A stretch of 64,000 bases of DNA from Muribaculaceae bacterium. GTDB lineage: Bacteria; Bacteroidota; Bacteroidia; Bacteroidales; Muribaculaceae. Location of the stretch: the NCBI GenBank assembly GCA_017454355.1, contig JAFTDD010000058.1, positions 35,253 to 99,252 of the forward strand. Reading direction: 5' to 3'. Within the stretch, counting starts at the first letter, position 1, and each line of letters starts with the position of its first letter. The notes below the pieces were generated by a model. The model was not told the DNA's origin, did no database searches, and saw only the letters and a program-made list of their open reading frames with translations. Below are positions 51,027-58,907 of this stretch, in pieces. The translations under genes and the position numbers were made by a program.

Positions 51027-53276
51027 GTGAAACGAAGATTGTTTATGTTTATATATATATTAATATGTGTGCCAATGTCGCGCCTCTGTGCGGCCGAGTT
51101 GCCCGCCGACACGCTACTGTTGGAAGATGTGACGGTGAGCGCTGTCAAGAAGGCAGGCAACGCCGCGGCCGCTGTCACCTTTGTGGCGCGACCCGAGATA
51201 GAGAGCGCGAGAGTGCTCACACCACGCGACGTGACCGCGCTCACGCCCAACGTCTTTATTCCCGACTACGGCAGCCGCATGACCAGCACCATCTACGTGC
51301 GTGGTATCGGCGCGCGCATCGACCAGCCCTCGCTCGGACTCACCATCGATAATGTGCCCGTGATGAGCAAGGATAATTATGACGTTGACCTCATGGAAAT
51401 GTCGCGCGTGGAGGTGCTGCGTGGCCCGCAGAGCGTTCTTTACGGCCGCAACGCGATGGCCGGTGTGATGAATGTCACCACAACGGCCGCCGGCGCCGAT
51501 CCCGGCACGCGTGTGCTGCTGGAGGGCGCGAGTCGCATGGCGTTCAAGGCCGGTGTGGCCCATTCGCGCCGCACGAGCGACCGCTTCGCCCTCGCCGCGA
51601 ATGTTTACTTCACCTCGCGCGGCGGCGAGTACAGGAATGAGTACAACGGCAAACTCACCGACTGGGAACGGCAGGGGAGCGCGCGGCTGAAGATGGAGTG
51701 GCGCCCCTCCGCGCGCTTCACTATCACCAATACCCTCTGGGGCGGCCACTCGCGGCAGGGCGGCTACCCCTATGAGTGGACTCAAACCGGACAAATCGCC
51801 TACAACGACACCTGTTTCTACCGCCGCACCAACATCATGGATGGCATGTCGATAAACTTTAACACCGACTGGGGCACGATAACCGCTATTACGTCCTATC
51901 AGTTTCTCGATGACAACATGACGCTCGATCAGGACTTCACGCCCATGCCTTATTTCACGCTCACCCAAGCGCGCACCGAGCACGCTGTCACCCAAGAGGT
52001 GATAGTGAAACACGGGGACGGTTCTTCTGTTTCAGCGACAAGTCGTGAAACAGAAGAACCGTCCCCACTCCGCGTGGAGTGGCTGGCAGGCGCGTTTGGT
52101 TTCTATAGAAGCATGACGATGACGGCGCCGGTGACATTCAAGGACACGGGCATCGCCGAACTCATCGAGAACCACCGCAACGCCGCAGCGCCCGACTATC
52201 CCATCGCGTGGCACTCACGGCAGATGCTGCTGGGCAGCGACTTCAAGATGCCGAGCCACGGCGTGGCGGCCTACGGGCAGGTGACCCTCCATCTGGGCGA
52301 CTGGACCTTGGATGCGGGCCTGCGTACGGACTACGAGCGCGTGGCGCTCGACTATCACAGCGAGACTCACACCGGCTACAACGTGATGCACGGCGGCAGC
52401 GTGTATGCCTCCACCCCGATTGATATCGACGACGGCGGCCACATGAGCCGCAGTTTCACGCAGTTGCTGCCGCGCGTGGCCGTCAGTCGCGGTTGGCAGG
52501 GCGGCAAGGCCTGGGTGAGCGTGGGCAAGAGTTATAAGGCTGGAGGCTTCAACACGCAGATGTTCAGCGATGTGCTGCAGCAACGTCTGATGGGTATGAT
52601 GGGCATCGGCGCGGCCTACGACGCGGATCGCATTGTGGGCTATAAGCCTGAGGTGGCGTGGAACTACGAGGCCGGTGTGCGCCTCGACCGCTTGGCAGGC
52701 GGGCGGTTGACGGTGGAGGCTAACGCCTTCTGGATTGACTGCCGCGACCGCCAACTCACCACCTTCCCCGATGGTACAACCACCGGTCGCGTGATGACCA
52801 ACGCCGGCCGAACGCGCAGCGTGGGCGTGGAGGCTCAGGCGACATTGCGACTGACTGACGCGACAGTTGTCGCGGCAAGTTACGGCTTCACCGACGCTCG
52901 CTTTGTGCGATACCACGATGGACGCAACGACTACCGCCATCGCTTTGTGCCCTACGCGCCGCGCCACACATTATTCGGGTCGGCACGTCACCGCTTTGAT
53001 GTGAACCGCTCATGGCTGCACGCTGTGGAACTTGGCGCTCGAGTCAATGCCGCCGGACCGATAGCATGGAACGAGGCAAACACGATGACTCAACGCTTTT
53101 ACGCTCTGCTTGGCGCCGACGTCACCTTGCGCTCCAACCGGTGGTCGCTGCAACTGTGGGGTACAAACCTCACCGGCACGCGATATGCCACCTTCTACTT
53201 CGTGTCAATCGGCCACGAGTTCCTGCAACGCGGCCGCAGCCGCGCCTTTGGCGCCACACTGCGCCTCGACTTTTAA
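51027..53276 (+). CDS. TonB-dependent outer membrane receptor carrying a REP insertion
   Basis: 749 residues from GTG 51027, which gives a good signal peptide (MKRRLFMFIYILICVPMSRLCA); ATG 51045 is the alternative, and the GTG would be leaderless or nearly so. A TonB box-like LLLEDVTVSAVK is followed by the plug (VYVRGIG-type IYVRGIGARIDQPSLGL, MSRVEVLRGPQSVLYGRNAMAGVMNV) and a beta barrel ending in LRLDF with terminal Phe. No N-terminal carboxypeptidase-like domain and no SusD partner, so siderophore, cofactor or similar uptake is likelier than glycans. Residues 330-346 (GDGSSVSATSRETEEPSP) come from a REP palindrome in a barrel loop. Confidence 0.9.
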   Translation: MKRRLFMFIYILICVPMSRLCAAELPADTLLLEDVTVSAVKKAGNAAAAVTFVARPEIESARVLTPRDVTALTPNVFIPDYGSRMTSTIYVRGIGARIDQPSLGLTIDNVPVMSKDNYDVDLMEMSRVEVLRGPQSVLYGRNAMAGVMNVTTTAAGADPGTRVLLEGASRMAFKAGVAHSRRTSDRFALAANVYFTSRGGEYRNEYNGKLTDWERQGSARLKMEWRPSARFTITNTLWGGHSRQGGYPYEWTQTGQIAYNDTCFYRRTNIMDGMSINFNTDWGTITAITSYQFLDDNMTLDQDFTPMPYFTLTQARTEHAVTQEVIVKHGDGSSVSATSRETEEPSPLRVEWLAGAFGFYRSMTMTAPVTFKDTGIAELIENHRNAAAPDYPIAWHSRQMLLGSDFKMPSHGVAAYGQVTLHLGDWTLDAGLRTDYERVALDYHSETHTGYNVMHGGSVYASTPIDIDDGGHMSRSFTQLLPRVAVSRGWQGGKAWVSVGKSYKAGGFNTQMFSDVLQQRLMGMMGIGAAYDADRIVGYKPEVAWNYEAGVRLDRLAGGRLTVEANAFWIDCRDRQLTTFPDGTTTGRVMTNAGRTRSVGVEAQATLRLTDATVVAASYGFTDARFVRYHDGRNDYRHRFVPYAPRHTLFGSARHRFDVNRSWLHAVELGARVNAAGPIAWNEANTMTQRFYALLGADVTLRSNRWSLQLWGTNLTGTRYATFYFVSIGHEFLQRGRSRAFGATLRLDF
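52014..52066. repeat. REP palindrome inside the TonB receptor gene
   Basis: Same core as the intergenic copies (GGGGACGGTTCTTCTGTTTC ... GTCCCC), first base at codon position 1, no stop or frameshift. The loop reads AGCGACAAGTCGT. Confidence 0.9.
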
Positions 53277-53421
53277 TGACAACCGTTTTATTTAAACACG
53301 AATTATCATGAATTATCCATTAATTTTAGACAGGAGAACAAGAGTTTTAAGAGAATGCGAGTTTATTATCTTAAATATCTTAACAATAGTTCGGTAAATT
53401 TTAGAGGTTAGCGTCAATTCA

Positions 53422-53510
53422 CGTCTATAACAACGTCCATTTCCGTCTATCTTAATTATTTTAGACAAACAATTGACGAAAATAGACGTTGTTATTGACG
53501 AAAATAGACG
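53422..53510. repeat. Inverted and direct repeats of GACGAAAATAGACG
   Basis: ATTGACGAAAATAGACG occurs at 53472-53488 and 53494-53510; 53422-53450 is an imperfect inverted copy of 53472-53500 (29 bases, five mismatches). The rest of the gap 53277-53661 is AT-rich without a gene and begins with AATTATCCATTAATTTT, found again near 58627. Confidence 0.6.
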
Positions 53511-53661
53511 CGAAACAATTATTTATAGCACTTTTTCATTTTTTAACCGAAGTATTGTCTTAAATAATTAATGAATAATTTATGGGAATTTATGTTTAAA
53601 ATATTGTTGCGTAGTATAAAGTGATAGTTAAAAACTTGAGTTAAAACAAAATTAATTTATA

Positions 53662-54573
53662 ATGATGAAAAAGATTTTTTATTACATGACGATTGCGGCG
53701 ATTGCCGCGATGATGACGGCTTGCGGCAAGAGCAGCGAGCCGGAGCACAAGGCCACCCGTTCGATGGCCGGTCTCCGTGTGTCGGTGCTCAACGATGATG
53801 AGAACTTCCACGAGGCGATGACCGAGGTGGCCTTTGACCTCGACTACACCGCCGCCACGGCTACACTCACCTTCAAGGACATCACCTTCGCGCCGCGTAT
53901 GCCCGAGATCACATTCAAACTCACCGGGCTGCGTCTGGGCTACGTCAACGACAACAACGTGTCAATCACCTCCACCGGCGACCTCACGCCAATGGAAGGC
54001 TACACCGTCAACGGCGTGGAGGGCACCGTCGACTTCCGCAACAACATTATGCGCCTCAAGATGAACATCGTGGCGCGCGGTGCCACTTATGTGACATACG
54101 TTTATAGTCCGACGCTTTATAGTTATCCTCAGCGGCGTGACGCTGACGGCAATTACGCGGAGTACAGCAACGAGGAAATCCACAACATCCTCTACCGCGG
54201 CACCTTCAGCGATATTACTGACACCTACTTCGGCTTCGATATTTACAATCCCAATCAGTCGATTTACCTTGACAATCCGATAGGTGCAATCTTCTTTAAC
54301 ATGTATAACATCCAGTTCGTCAGTGCGATGCCCAAGATGGCTGCTTTGCGCGCGTCGTTGTCGAGCACGATAGTAAAGACCGAAGACAGTAGCATCATCT
54401 ACACCGCAGATAGCATCATTCCCGAGTTTAAGGACGCGAGCGGCTGGACGCCGATGGCCTCCCGCGAGATGACCAATGTCAAAATCACCATCAACTACGC
54501 CAGCGCCACCTACGCCATCGAGTTCGACTGCTTCGGCATCCACTACACCAACTCCGGCCGCCTCTACTTCTAA
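53662..54573 (+). CDS. Lipoprotein of unknown function (DUF4840-like)
   Basis: 303 residues. MMKKIFYYMTIAAIAAMMTAC is a lipoprotein signal with lipobox MTAC. The rest is beta-rich, with DLDYTAATATLTFKDITFAP near residue 55 and TNVKITINYASATYAIEFDCFGIHY near the end. It looks like a Bacteroidales DUF4840-type envelope lipoprotein; I recognise no catalytic motif. Either of the two first Met codons may start it. The REP cluster starts 18 bases after its stop. Confidence 0.65.
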   Translation: MMKKIFYYMTIAAIAAMMTACGKSSEPEHKATRSMAGLRVSVLNDDENFHEAMTEVAFDLDYTAATATLTFKDITFAPRMPEITFKLTGLRLGYVNDNNVSITSTGDLTPMEGYTVNGVEGTVDFRNNIMRLKMNIVARGATYVTYVYSPTLYSYPQRRDADGNYAEYSNEEIHNILYRGTFSDITDTYFGFDIYNPNQSIYLDNPIGAIFFNMYNIQFVSAMPKMAALRASLSSTIVKTEDSSIIYTADSIIPEFKDASGWTPMASREMTNVKITINYASATYAIEFDCFGIHYTNSGRLYF

Positions 54574-54591
54574 ATCAGACCCCCTCTTCCG

Positions 54592-54848
54592 AAACACGGG
54601 GACGGTTCTTTTGTTTCGCGGCATGTCGCCGAAGCGAAACACGGGGACGGTTCTTTTGTTTCGCGACTTGTCGCCGAAAAAAAAGAACCGTCCCCACTTG
54701 GAGGCGGGTAGTGTAACTCTAACTATCAAGGGAACAGATAGTTTTGTCTCGCAGTGGGGACGGTTCTTTTGTTATCAGCCGCTTCGCGGTGAAACAGAAG
54801 AACCGTCCCCGTGTTTCGCGGTGAAACAAAAGAACCGTCCCCGTGTTT
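54592..54848. repeat. REP cluster left of the transposase
   Basis: A left-half unit (54597-54635), a full palindrome (54643-54695), the tail GAGGCGGGTAGTGTAACTC...AACAGATAG, a second palindrome with an alternative loop (54756-54810, loop ATCAGCCGCTTCGCGGT), then a right half (54811-54848). Bases 54636-54796 are repeated at 55815-55975 with few changes. Confidence 0.9.
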
Positions 54849-54919
54849 CTGCTGCAAATAATAAAACATCTTTTTTTACGTTTAAAATGAAAAGAAATAA
54901 TTATCTAATTTTATAAAAA

Positions 54920-55786
54920 ATGCCAAGGAAGCCTCGAGTTAAGAGCGACACAGGAGTGTATCATGTGATGGTGAGAGGACTCAATCGCCAAAATATCTTT
55001 CATGATACTATGGACTTCATGAAAATGGAGAGAATACTGCGTCTCGCTATTGCGGTAAAGGATGGTGAAGGAATGTCCATCACCCCTCATTGCATTATCT
55101 ATGCCTATTGTTTAATGTCAAACCATATCCATTTGTTAATCAAAGAGGATAATGATGAAATTAATATTGTAATGAAACGTATCCTTGTCGCTTATGCGTC
55201 GTACTATAATAAGAAATATAATAGAATCGGGCCTTTGTTTCAAGGACGGTATTTAAGCGAACCGGTGAATGACGAAAAGTATTTCTTGGCTTTGTTGGAT
55301 TATATACACTTGAACCCTGTTGAGGCCCACATTGTCAGGCATCCTAAAGACTATGAGTGGAGCAGTTGGCGCGAGTATGAACTTGACGCCGAGGCCGCAT
55401 CTGCCGGTGTCAGTGTCCAGCAAAACCCTTTCAACATTTCAGTCAGCCGCGAAGAAATGTGTAGCATTGCTCTTGGTCTCACTGCAGAAAAAATAGTAGA
55501 AAATGAAGATGGTAAACTAAAAGATTATGAAGCCGTAACTATTCTTCAAACGCTGTTGCCTCCCGGAGTGGATCGTATGAGCATGAAGTTGCAGTCGCTT
55601 CCCATAAAGAGAACAATTTTCAAAGAAGCCATTTCTCGCGGTATCGGTATGCGTCAGTTATCGCGGATAACCGATATCCATCTAAGTTCAATATCTCGCC
55701 TTCTGTATGCGAAACACGGGGACGGTGCTTCTGTTTCGCGGCATGCCGCCGAAACAGAAGAACCGTCCCCGCTTGGAGGCGAGTAA
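54920..55786 (+). CDS. REP-associated tyrosine transposase (RAYT, Y1/IS200-like)
   Basis: 288 residues. The Y1 transposase domain spans about 1-150: RVKSDTGVYHVMVRGLNRQNIF, the HUH metal motif MSNHIHLLI (His69, His71), and a Tyr-rich helix SYYNKKYNRIGPLFQGRY (residues 95-111) holding the probable nucleophile, then YIHLNPVEAHIV. A C-terminal helix-turn-helix follows (GIGMRQLSRITDIHLSSISRLL). No left/right IS ends in the IS200 manner; instead it is flanked by REP clusters, the mark of domesticated RAYTs. Residues 267-284 are encoded by a REP palindrome, so the C-terminus is made of REP sequence. Gene is AT-richer than its neighbours. Confidence 0.92.
   Translation: MPRKPRVKSDTGVYHVMVRGLNRQNIFHDTMDFMKMERILRLAIAVKDGEGMSITPHCIIYAYCLMSNHIHLLIKEDNDEINIVMKRILVAYASYYNKKYNRIGPLFQGRYLSEPVNDEKYFLALLDYIHLNPVEAHIVRHPKDYEWSSWREYELDAEAASAGVSVQQNPFNISVSREEMCSIALGLTAEKIVENEDGKLKDYEAVTILQTLLPPGVDRMSMKLQSLPIKRTIFKEAISRGIGMRQLSRITDIHLSSISRLLYAKHGDGASVSRHAAETEEPSPLGGE
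55718..55770. repeat. REP palindrome forming the transposase C-terminus
   Basis: GGGGACGGTGCTTCTGTTTC and complement; one arm has T-to-G (GGTGCTTC). Read as GDGASVSRHAAETEEPSP before LGGE-stop. The tail TTGGAGGCGAG supplies the stop codon. Confidence 0.9.
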
Positions 55787-55821
55787 AGGCGACTCTAACT
55801 ATCAAAGAAAAAGTGAAACAC

Positions 55822-56070
55822 GGGGACGGTTCTTTTGTTTCGCGACTTGTCGCCGAAACAAAAGAACCGTCCCCTCTTAGAGGCGGGTAGTGTAACTCTA
55901 ACTATCAAGGGAACAGATAGTTTTGTCTCGCAGTGGGGACGGTTCTTTTGTTATCAGCCGCTTCGCGGTGAAACAAAAGAACCGTCCCCGTGTTTCGTTA
56001 TCAGCCGCTTCGCGGTGAAACAGAAGAACCGTCCCTGTGTTTCGCGGCGAAACAAAAGAACCGTCCCCGT
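55822..56070. repeat. REP cluster right of the transposase
   Basis: A full palindrome (55822-55874), tail, alternative-loop palindrome (55935-55989), then two right-half units (to 56038 and 56068). Direct repeat of the left cluster. It ends within about 15 bases of the stop codon of the minus-strand YbjN-like gene. Confidence 0.9.
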
Positions 56071-56083
56071 GTTTCGCGGTGTA

Positions 56084-56473
56084 TCAGACGCCGAGGTTGC
56101 GGTAGAAGTCTGCGCGGGCTTGCTCGAGCATACGGATGGCCCGAGGCATCAGTTCGTTGAGTTCAGGGGTGCTGTCGGCCAAAATCTGGAATGACACGTT
56201 CACGTCATTGTCGTTGTCCACGTATGCTTTCACCACCTTGAACTCATAACTGACCTTGTTGGCGGCTTGCAGCACAGCCAACTCGTTTTCATCGTTCATC
56301 TCGTAGATGCCGGGCAGTATCAGTTGGAAAATCTGCTCGTCGTTGCTGGAGTTGATAAAGAGAATGGTCAGTCCGTTGGACTTGAACTCGAGGCCAAAAT
56401 TGGTCTCCTTGTGGCGGTAGCCCTCTTCGGCTAGAAATTCGATGAGGAGGTTTTTAAGATTGCTGTTATCCAT
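56084..56473 (-). CDS. YbjN-like protein
   Basis: Start at ATG 56473 (MDNSNLKNLLIEFLAEEGYRHKE), 129 residues; the longer frame precedes the promoter. The pattern LEFKSNGLTILFINSSNDEQIFQLILPG and VVKAYVDNDNDVNVSFQILAD with acidic loops matches the YbjN / type III chaperone-like fold. Cytoplasmic, acidic, role unknown, perhaps a protein-binding chaperone. Confidence 0.65.
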   Translation of the reverse strand: MDNSNLKNLLIEFLAEEGYRHKETNFGLEFKSNGLTILFINSSNDEQIFQLILPGIYEMNDENELAVLQAANKVSYEFKVVKAYVDNDNDVNVSFQILADSTPELNELMPRAIRMLEQARADFYRNLGV

Positions 56474-56503
56474 TGTTATAAATGTTTTATGTTTTGACGA
56501 GTG

Positions 56504-56511
56504 CAAAATTA
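56504..56511 (-). promoter_or_regulatory. -7 box (TAATTTTG) of the YbjN-like gene
   Basis: CAAAATTA on the plus strand, 31 bases before ATG 56473. Confidence 0.55.
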
Positions 56512-56555
56512 CGAATAAAATCGGAAAATGTGTGATAGAAATAGAAAACTTTTTA

Positions 56556-56563
56556 TAATTTTG
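56556..56563 (+). promoter_or_regulatory. -7 box (TAATTTTG) of the HAD gene
   Basis: TAnnTTTG match 30 bases before ATG 56593; divergent from the box at 56511-56504. Confidence 0.6.
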
Positions 56564-56592
56564 TAGTTTAATCAAGAAAATATACCGATGAT

Positions 56593-57216
56593 ATGATTTC
56601 CAATATAGCATTTGACCTTGGGGGCGTGATCTTCAAGTTATGTAAATCTCAGGCGGCCGACCGCTTTGTCGAGATTGGCGTTGCCGATGCCCATTCGCTG
56701 CTCGACGACTTTGAGCAAAAAGGCATCTTTGGCGCTTTGGAAAGTGGCCAAATAGACGCCGAGCAGTTTCGCGTTGAACTGAGCCGTCTTGCCGGGCGCG
56801 AGTTGACGCGTGAGCAATGTCGTTACGCCTGGGTGGGATATGCCGGCGAGCGGCCACGGTGGATTTTCGATACGCTGCAAGAATTGCGCGACCGCGGTTA
56901 CAAACTGTGTTTGCTCTCCAACACCAACCCCTATATGATGTCGTGGGTATTGAGCCCCGAGTTTGACGGTATGGGCCACGGTGTGCAGTATTATTTCGAT
57001 GCGATTTATGCCAGTTACGAGATGCGCGTGATGAAGCCGGCGAGCCGCATTTTTGAGATGATGCTCGCCGGCCAGCACGCCACGGCTCAAGAGACGCTAT
57101 TTATCGACGACAGCCCCCGCAACTGCGAGGCTGCCGCCACTCTGGGCATCCGCACCGTGTGTCCCGCCAACGGTGCCGACTGGCGCCCGCTTGTTGAGGC
57201 CGCATTAACCGAATAA
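56593..57216 (+). CDS. HAD-superfamily (subfamily IA) phosphatase
   Basis: 207 residues. Motif I FDLGGVIF with nucleophile Asp8 (the second Asp of the usual DxD is replaced by Gly, as in the YihX/epoxide-hydrolase-like branch), motif II LCLLSNTN, motif III Lys in RVMKPASRIF, motif IV FIDDSPRNCEAA. Small-molecule phosphatase; substrate unknown. Monocistronic. Confidence 0.85.
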   Translation: MISNIAFDLGGVIFKLCKSQAADRFVEIGVADAHSLLDDFEQKGIFGALESGQIDAEQFRVELSRLAGRELTREQCRYAWVGYAGERPRWIFDTLQELRDRGYKLCLLSNTNPYMMSWVLSPEFDGMGHGVQYYFDAIYASYEMRVMKPASRIFEMMLAGQHATAQETLFIDDSPRNCEAAATLGIRTVCPANGADWRPLVEAALTE

Positions 57217-57253
57217 CGTTCTGCGCGCGCATAATTCATATTTTGTGATATAA

Positions 57254-57388
57254 CCGCCCTTACGGGCGGGAAATCTTTCAAAATCTAAAATAAAATCAAA
57301 TAATTAATATCCTCATTTATAAATAATTTAATTGATGTTGGTTTTTTAATAAGATTTTGAAAGATTTCCGCACGCGGTAGCGTGCGCT
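57254..57388. repeat. Element with perfect 18-bp inverted repeats
   Basis: GGAAATCTTTCAAAATCT (57269-57286) and its complement (57352-57369), each next to its own hairpin (CCGCCCTTACGGGCGG; GCACGCGGTAGCGTGC), around 65 AT-rich bases. The same GGAAATCTTTCAAA word is in every 154-bp unit at 41568-42065. Confidence 0.7.
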
Positions 57389-57429
57389 AATTATGATACA
57401 ATTTCTGCCTTATTATAATAAAAGCCAAA

Positions 57430-58581
57430 ATGATGAAACGATTGATGATGATTGCTGTGGCGGCGATTGCCCTGACTGCCGCTGCGCAGCAGGAAATCCG
57501 CCGTGGCACAGCGCAAGCGGCCGGCCCGCGTGTTGAGAAAGACGGCCGCGTGACTTTCACCCTCGCGGCGCCCACGGCGACAGCGGTGACAATGCAACTC
57601 GACGGTAGCGCCGACCTCACGCTGAGTCGCAGTGGCGACGTGTGGACCGTGACGACGCCCAAGGCGCTATCGCCTGACGTCTACCGATATCTGTATGTGG
57701 TGGACGGCGTGCCCGTGCTCGACCCGAGCAATGTACACACCATGCGCGACGTGTCGACGGTCAAAAACCTGCTCATTATCGACACGCCACAGCGCGACCT
57801 GCCGCTTGCTGTGCACGACGTACCTCACGGCACAGTGAGCGCCGTGTGGTACAATTCGCCCACGCTTGGCCGCCAGCGCCGCATGATGGTTTACACGCCC
57901 GCCGGCTACGACAGCGGCCGCACACGCTATCCGGTGCTCTACCTGCTGCACGGCAGCGGCGGCGATGAGACGGCGTGGCTCGAGCAAGGCTTTGTGGCAC
58001 AAATGCTCGACAATCTGATTGCCACCGGCAAGGTGTCGCCCATGATTGTGGTGATGCCCAACGGCCACACCGACACCGACGCCGCTCCCGGAGCCGACGG
58101 TCGCGGCCTTGTGGCTCCGTCGTTTGACCACAAGCAGTGGATGGAAGGCTCGTTTGAGCAGTCCTTTGGCGATATTATGGCATACGTGGAGTCGCACTAC
58201 CGCACTCGCGCCCTCAAGCGCGGCCGCGCCATCGCCGGCCTGTCGATGGGGGGACTGCACTCGCTCTACATCAGTGCCAACCGCCCGGCAGACTTCGGCT
58301 ACGTGGGCCTCTTCTCGGCAGCGGTCATGCCGCGCGGCGGCAACACGGCCACTGTCTATCAAGACCTTGACGGCAAACTCAAAGCGTTGGCTCGCCAGCG
58401 CCCGTCGCTCTATTGGATTGGCATCGGCAAGGACGACTTCCTTTATAAGGAGAACATCGGCCTGCGCGAGCAATTGGACAACGCCAAGGTGCGTTACACC
58501 TACGTCGAGAGCGACGGCGGCCACGAGTGGCGCAATTGGCGGGCCTATCTGCTGCAACTGCTGCCGCTGCTCTTCAAGTGA
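57430..58581 (+). CDS. Secreted esterase with N-terminal Ig-like domain (feruloyl/Fes-like)
   Basis: 383 residues. Signal peptide MMKRLMMIAVAAIALTAAAQ. Residues about 30-105 form an E-set (CBM48-like) domain (RVTFTLAAPTATAVTMQLDG...YLYVVDGVPVLDPSN). The alpha/beta-hydrolase domain has YPVLYLLHGSGGDETAW, nucleophile Ser272 in GLSMGG, probable Asp in GIGKDDF and His365 in GGHEWRNW. This architecture is common in carbohydrate-linked acetyl or feruloyl esterases of gut Bacteroidetes; exact ester unknown. Confidence 0.85.
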   Translation: MMKRLMMIAVAAIALTAAAQQEIRRGTAQAAGPRVEKDGRVTFTLAAPTATAVTMQLDGSADLTLSRSGDVWTVTTPKALSPDVYRYLYVVDGVPVLDPSNVHTMRDVSTVKNLLIIDTPQRDLPLAVHDVPHGTVSAVWYNSPTLGRQRRMMVYTPAGYDSGRTRYPVLYLLHGSGGDETAWLEQGFVAQMLDNLIATGKVSPMIVVMPNGHTDTDAAPGADGRGLVAPSFDHKQWMEGSFEQSFGDIMAYVESHYRTRALKRGRAIAGLSMGGLHSLYISANRPADFGYVGLFSAAVMPRGGNTATVYQDLDGKLKALARQRPSLYWIGIGKDDFLYKENIGLREQLDNAKVRYTYVESDGGHEWRNWRAYLLQLLPLLFK

Positions 58582-58614
58582 GAGTCCACCGCAAAAGTTG
58601 CGGCTTAATTAAAC

Positions 58615-58786
58615 ATGAATTACCATGAATTATCCATTAATTTTTATTCCAACCTCTCGTCTATTTCCGTCTTTTTACGTCTATTTTTATCTATTGGTGT
58701 ATTTCTCGTAAATTTTCGTAAATATTTTATTTGCTGTGATTTATCATCATAATTTATTCACGATAATTCACGATAATTCACGGGAT
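58615..58786. repeat. AT-rich intergenic repeats
   Basis: AATTATCCATTAATTTTT (also at 53315), CGTCTATTTCCGTC-like words (also at 53422), and three tandem TTCACGATAA/TTCACGGGATAA words at 58757-58786. No gene in 58582-58907. Confidence 0.5.
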
Positions 58787-58837
58787 AAATTGTTTTTCGG
58801 AAATTTTCGAGAGGGAAAAAGACGAGATGTTAATTTC

Positions 58838-58874
58838 CGGTTGTTGGTTAACCGGAGAAAATTTTGTAACTTTG
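58838..58874 (+). promoter_or_regulatory. Promoter with palindrome over the -33 element
   Basis: TTG (58845-58847), 19-base spacer, TAACTTTG (58867-58874), 33 bases before ATG 58908. CCGGTT (58838-58843) and AACCGG (58851-58856) flank the TTG. Confidence 0.6.
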
Positions 58875-58907
58875 TGGGTTGAAATCATAATTAGCAATTA
58901 GTGAGCG

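Noticed and set aside
54574-54916. Frames translating REP sequence as GRFFCF... or GTVLLFRD...
   Set aside because: These are palindrome translations without a start context or homology.
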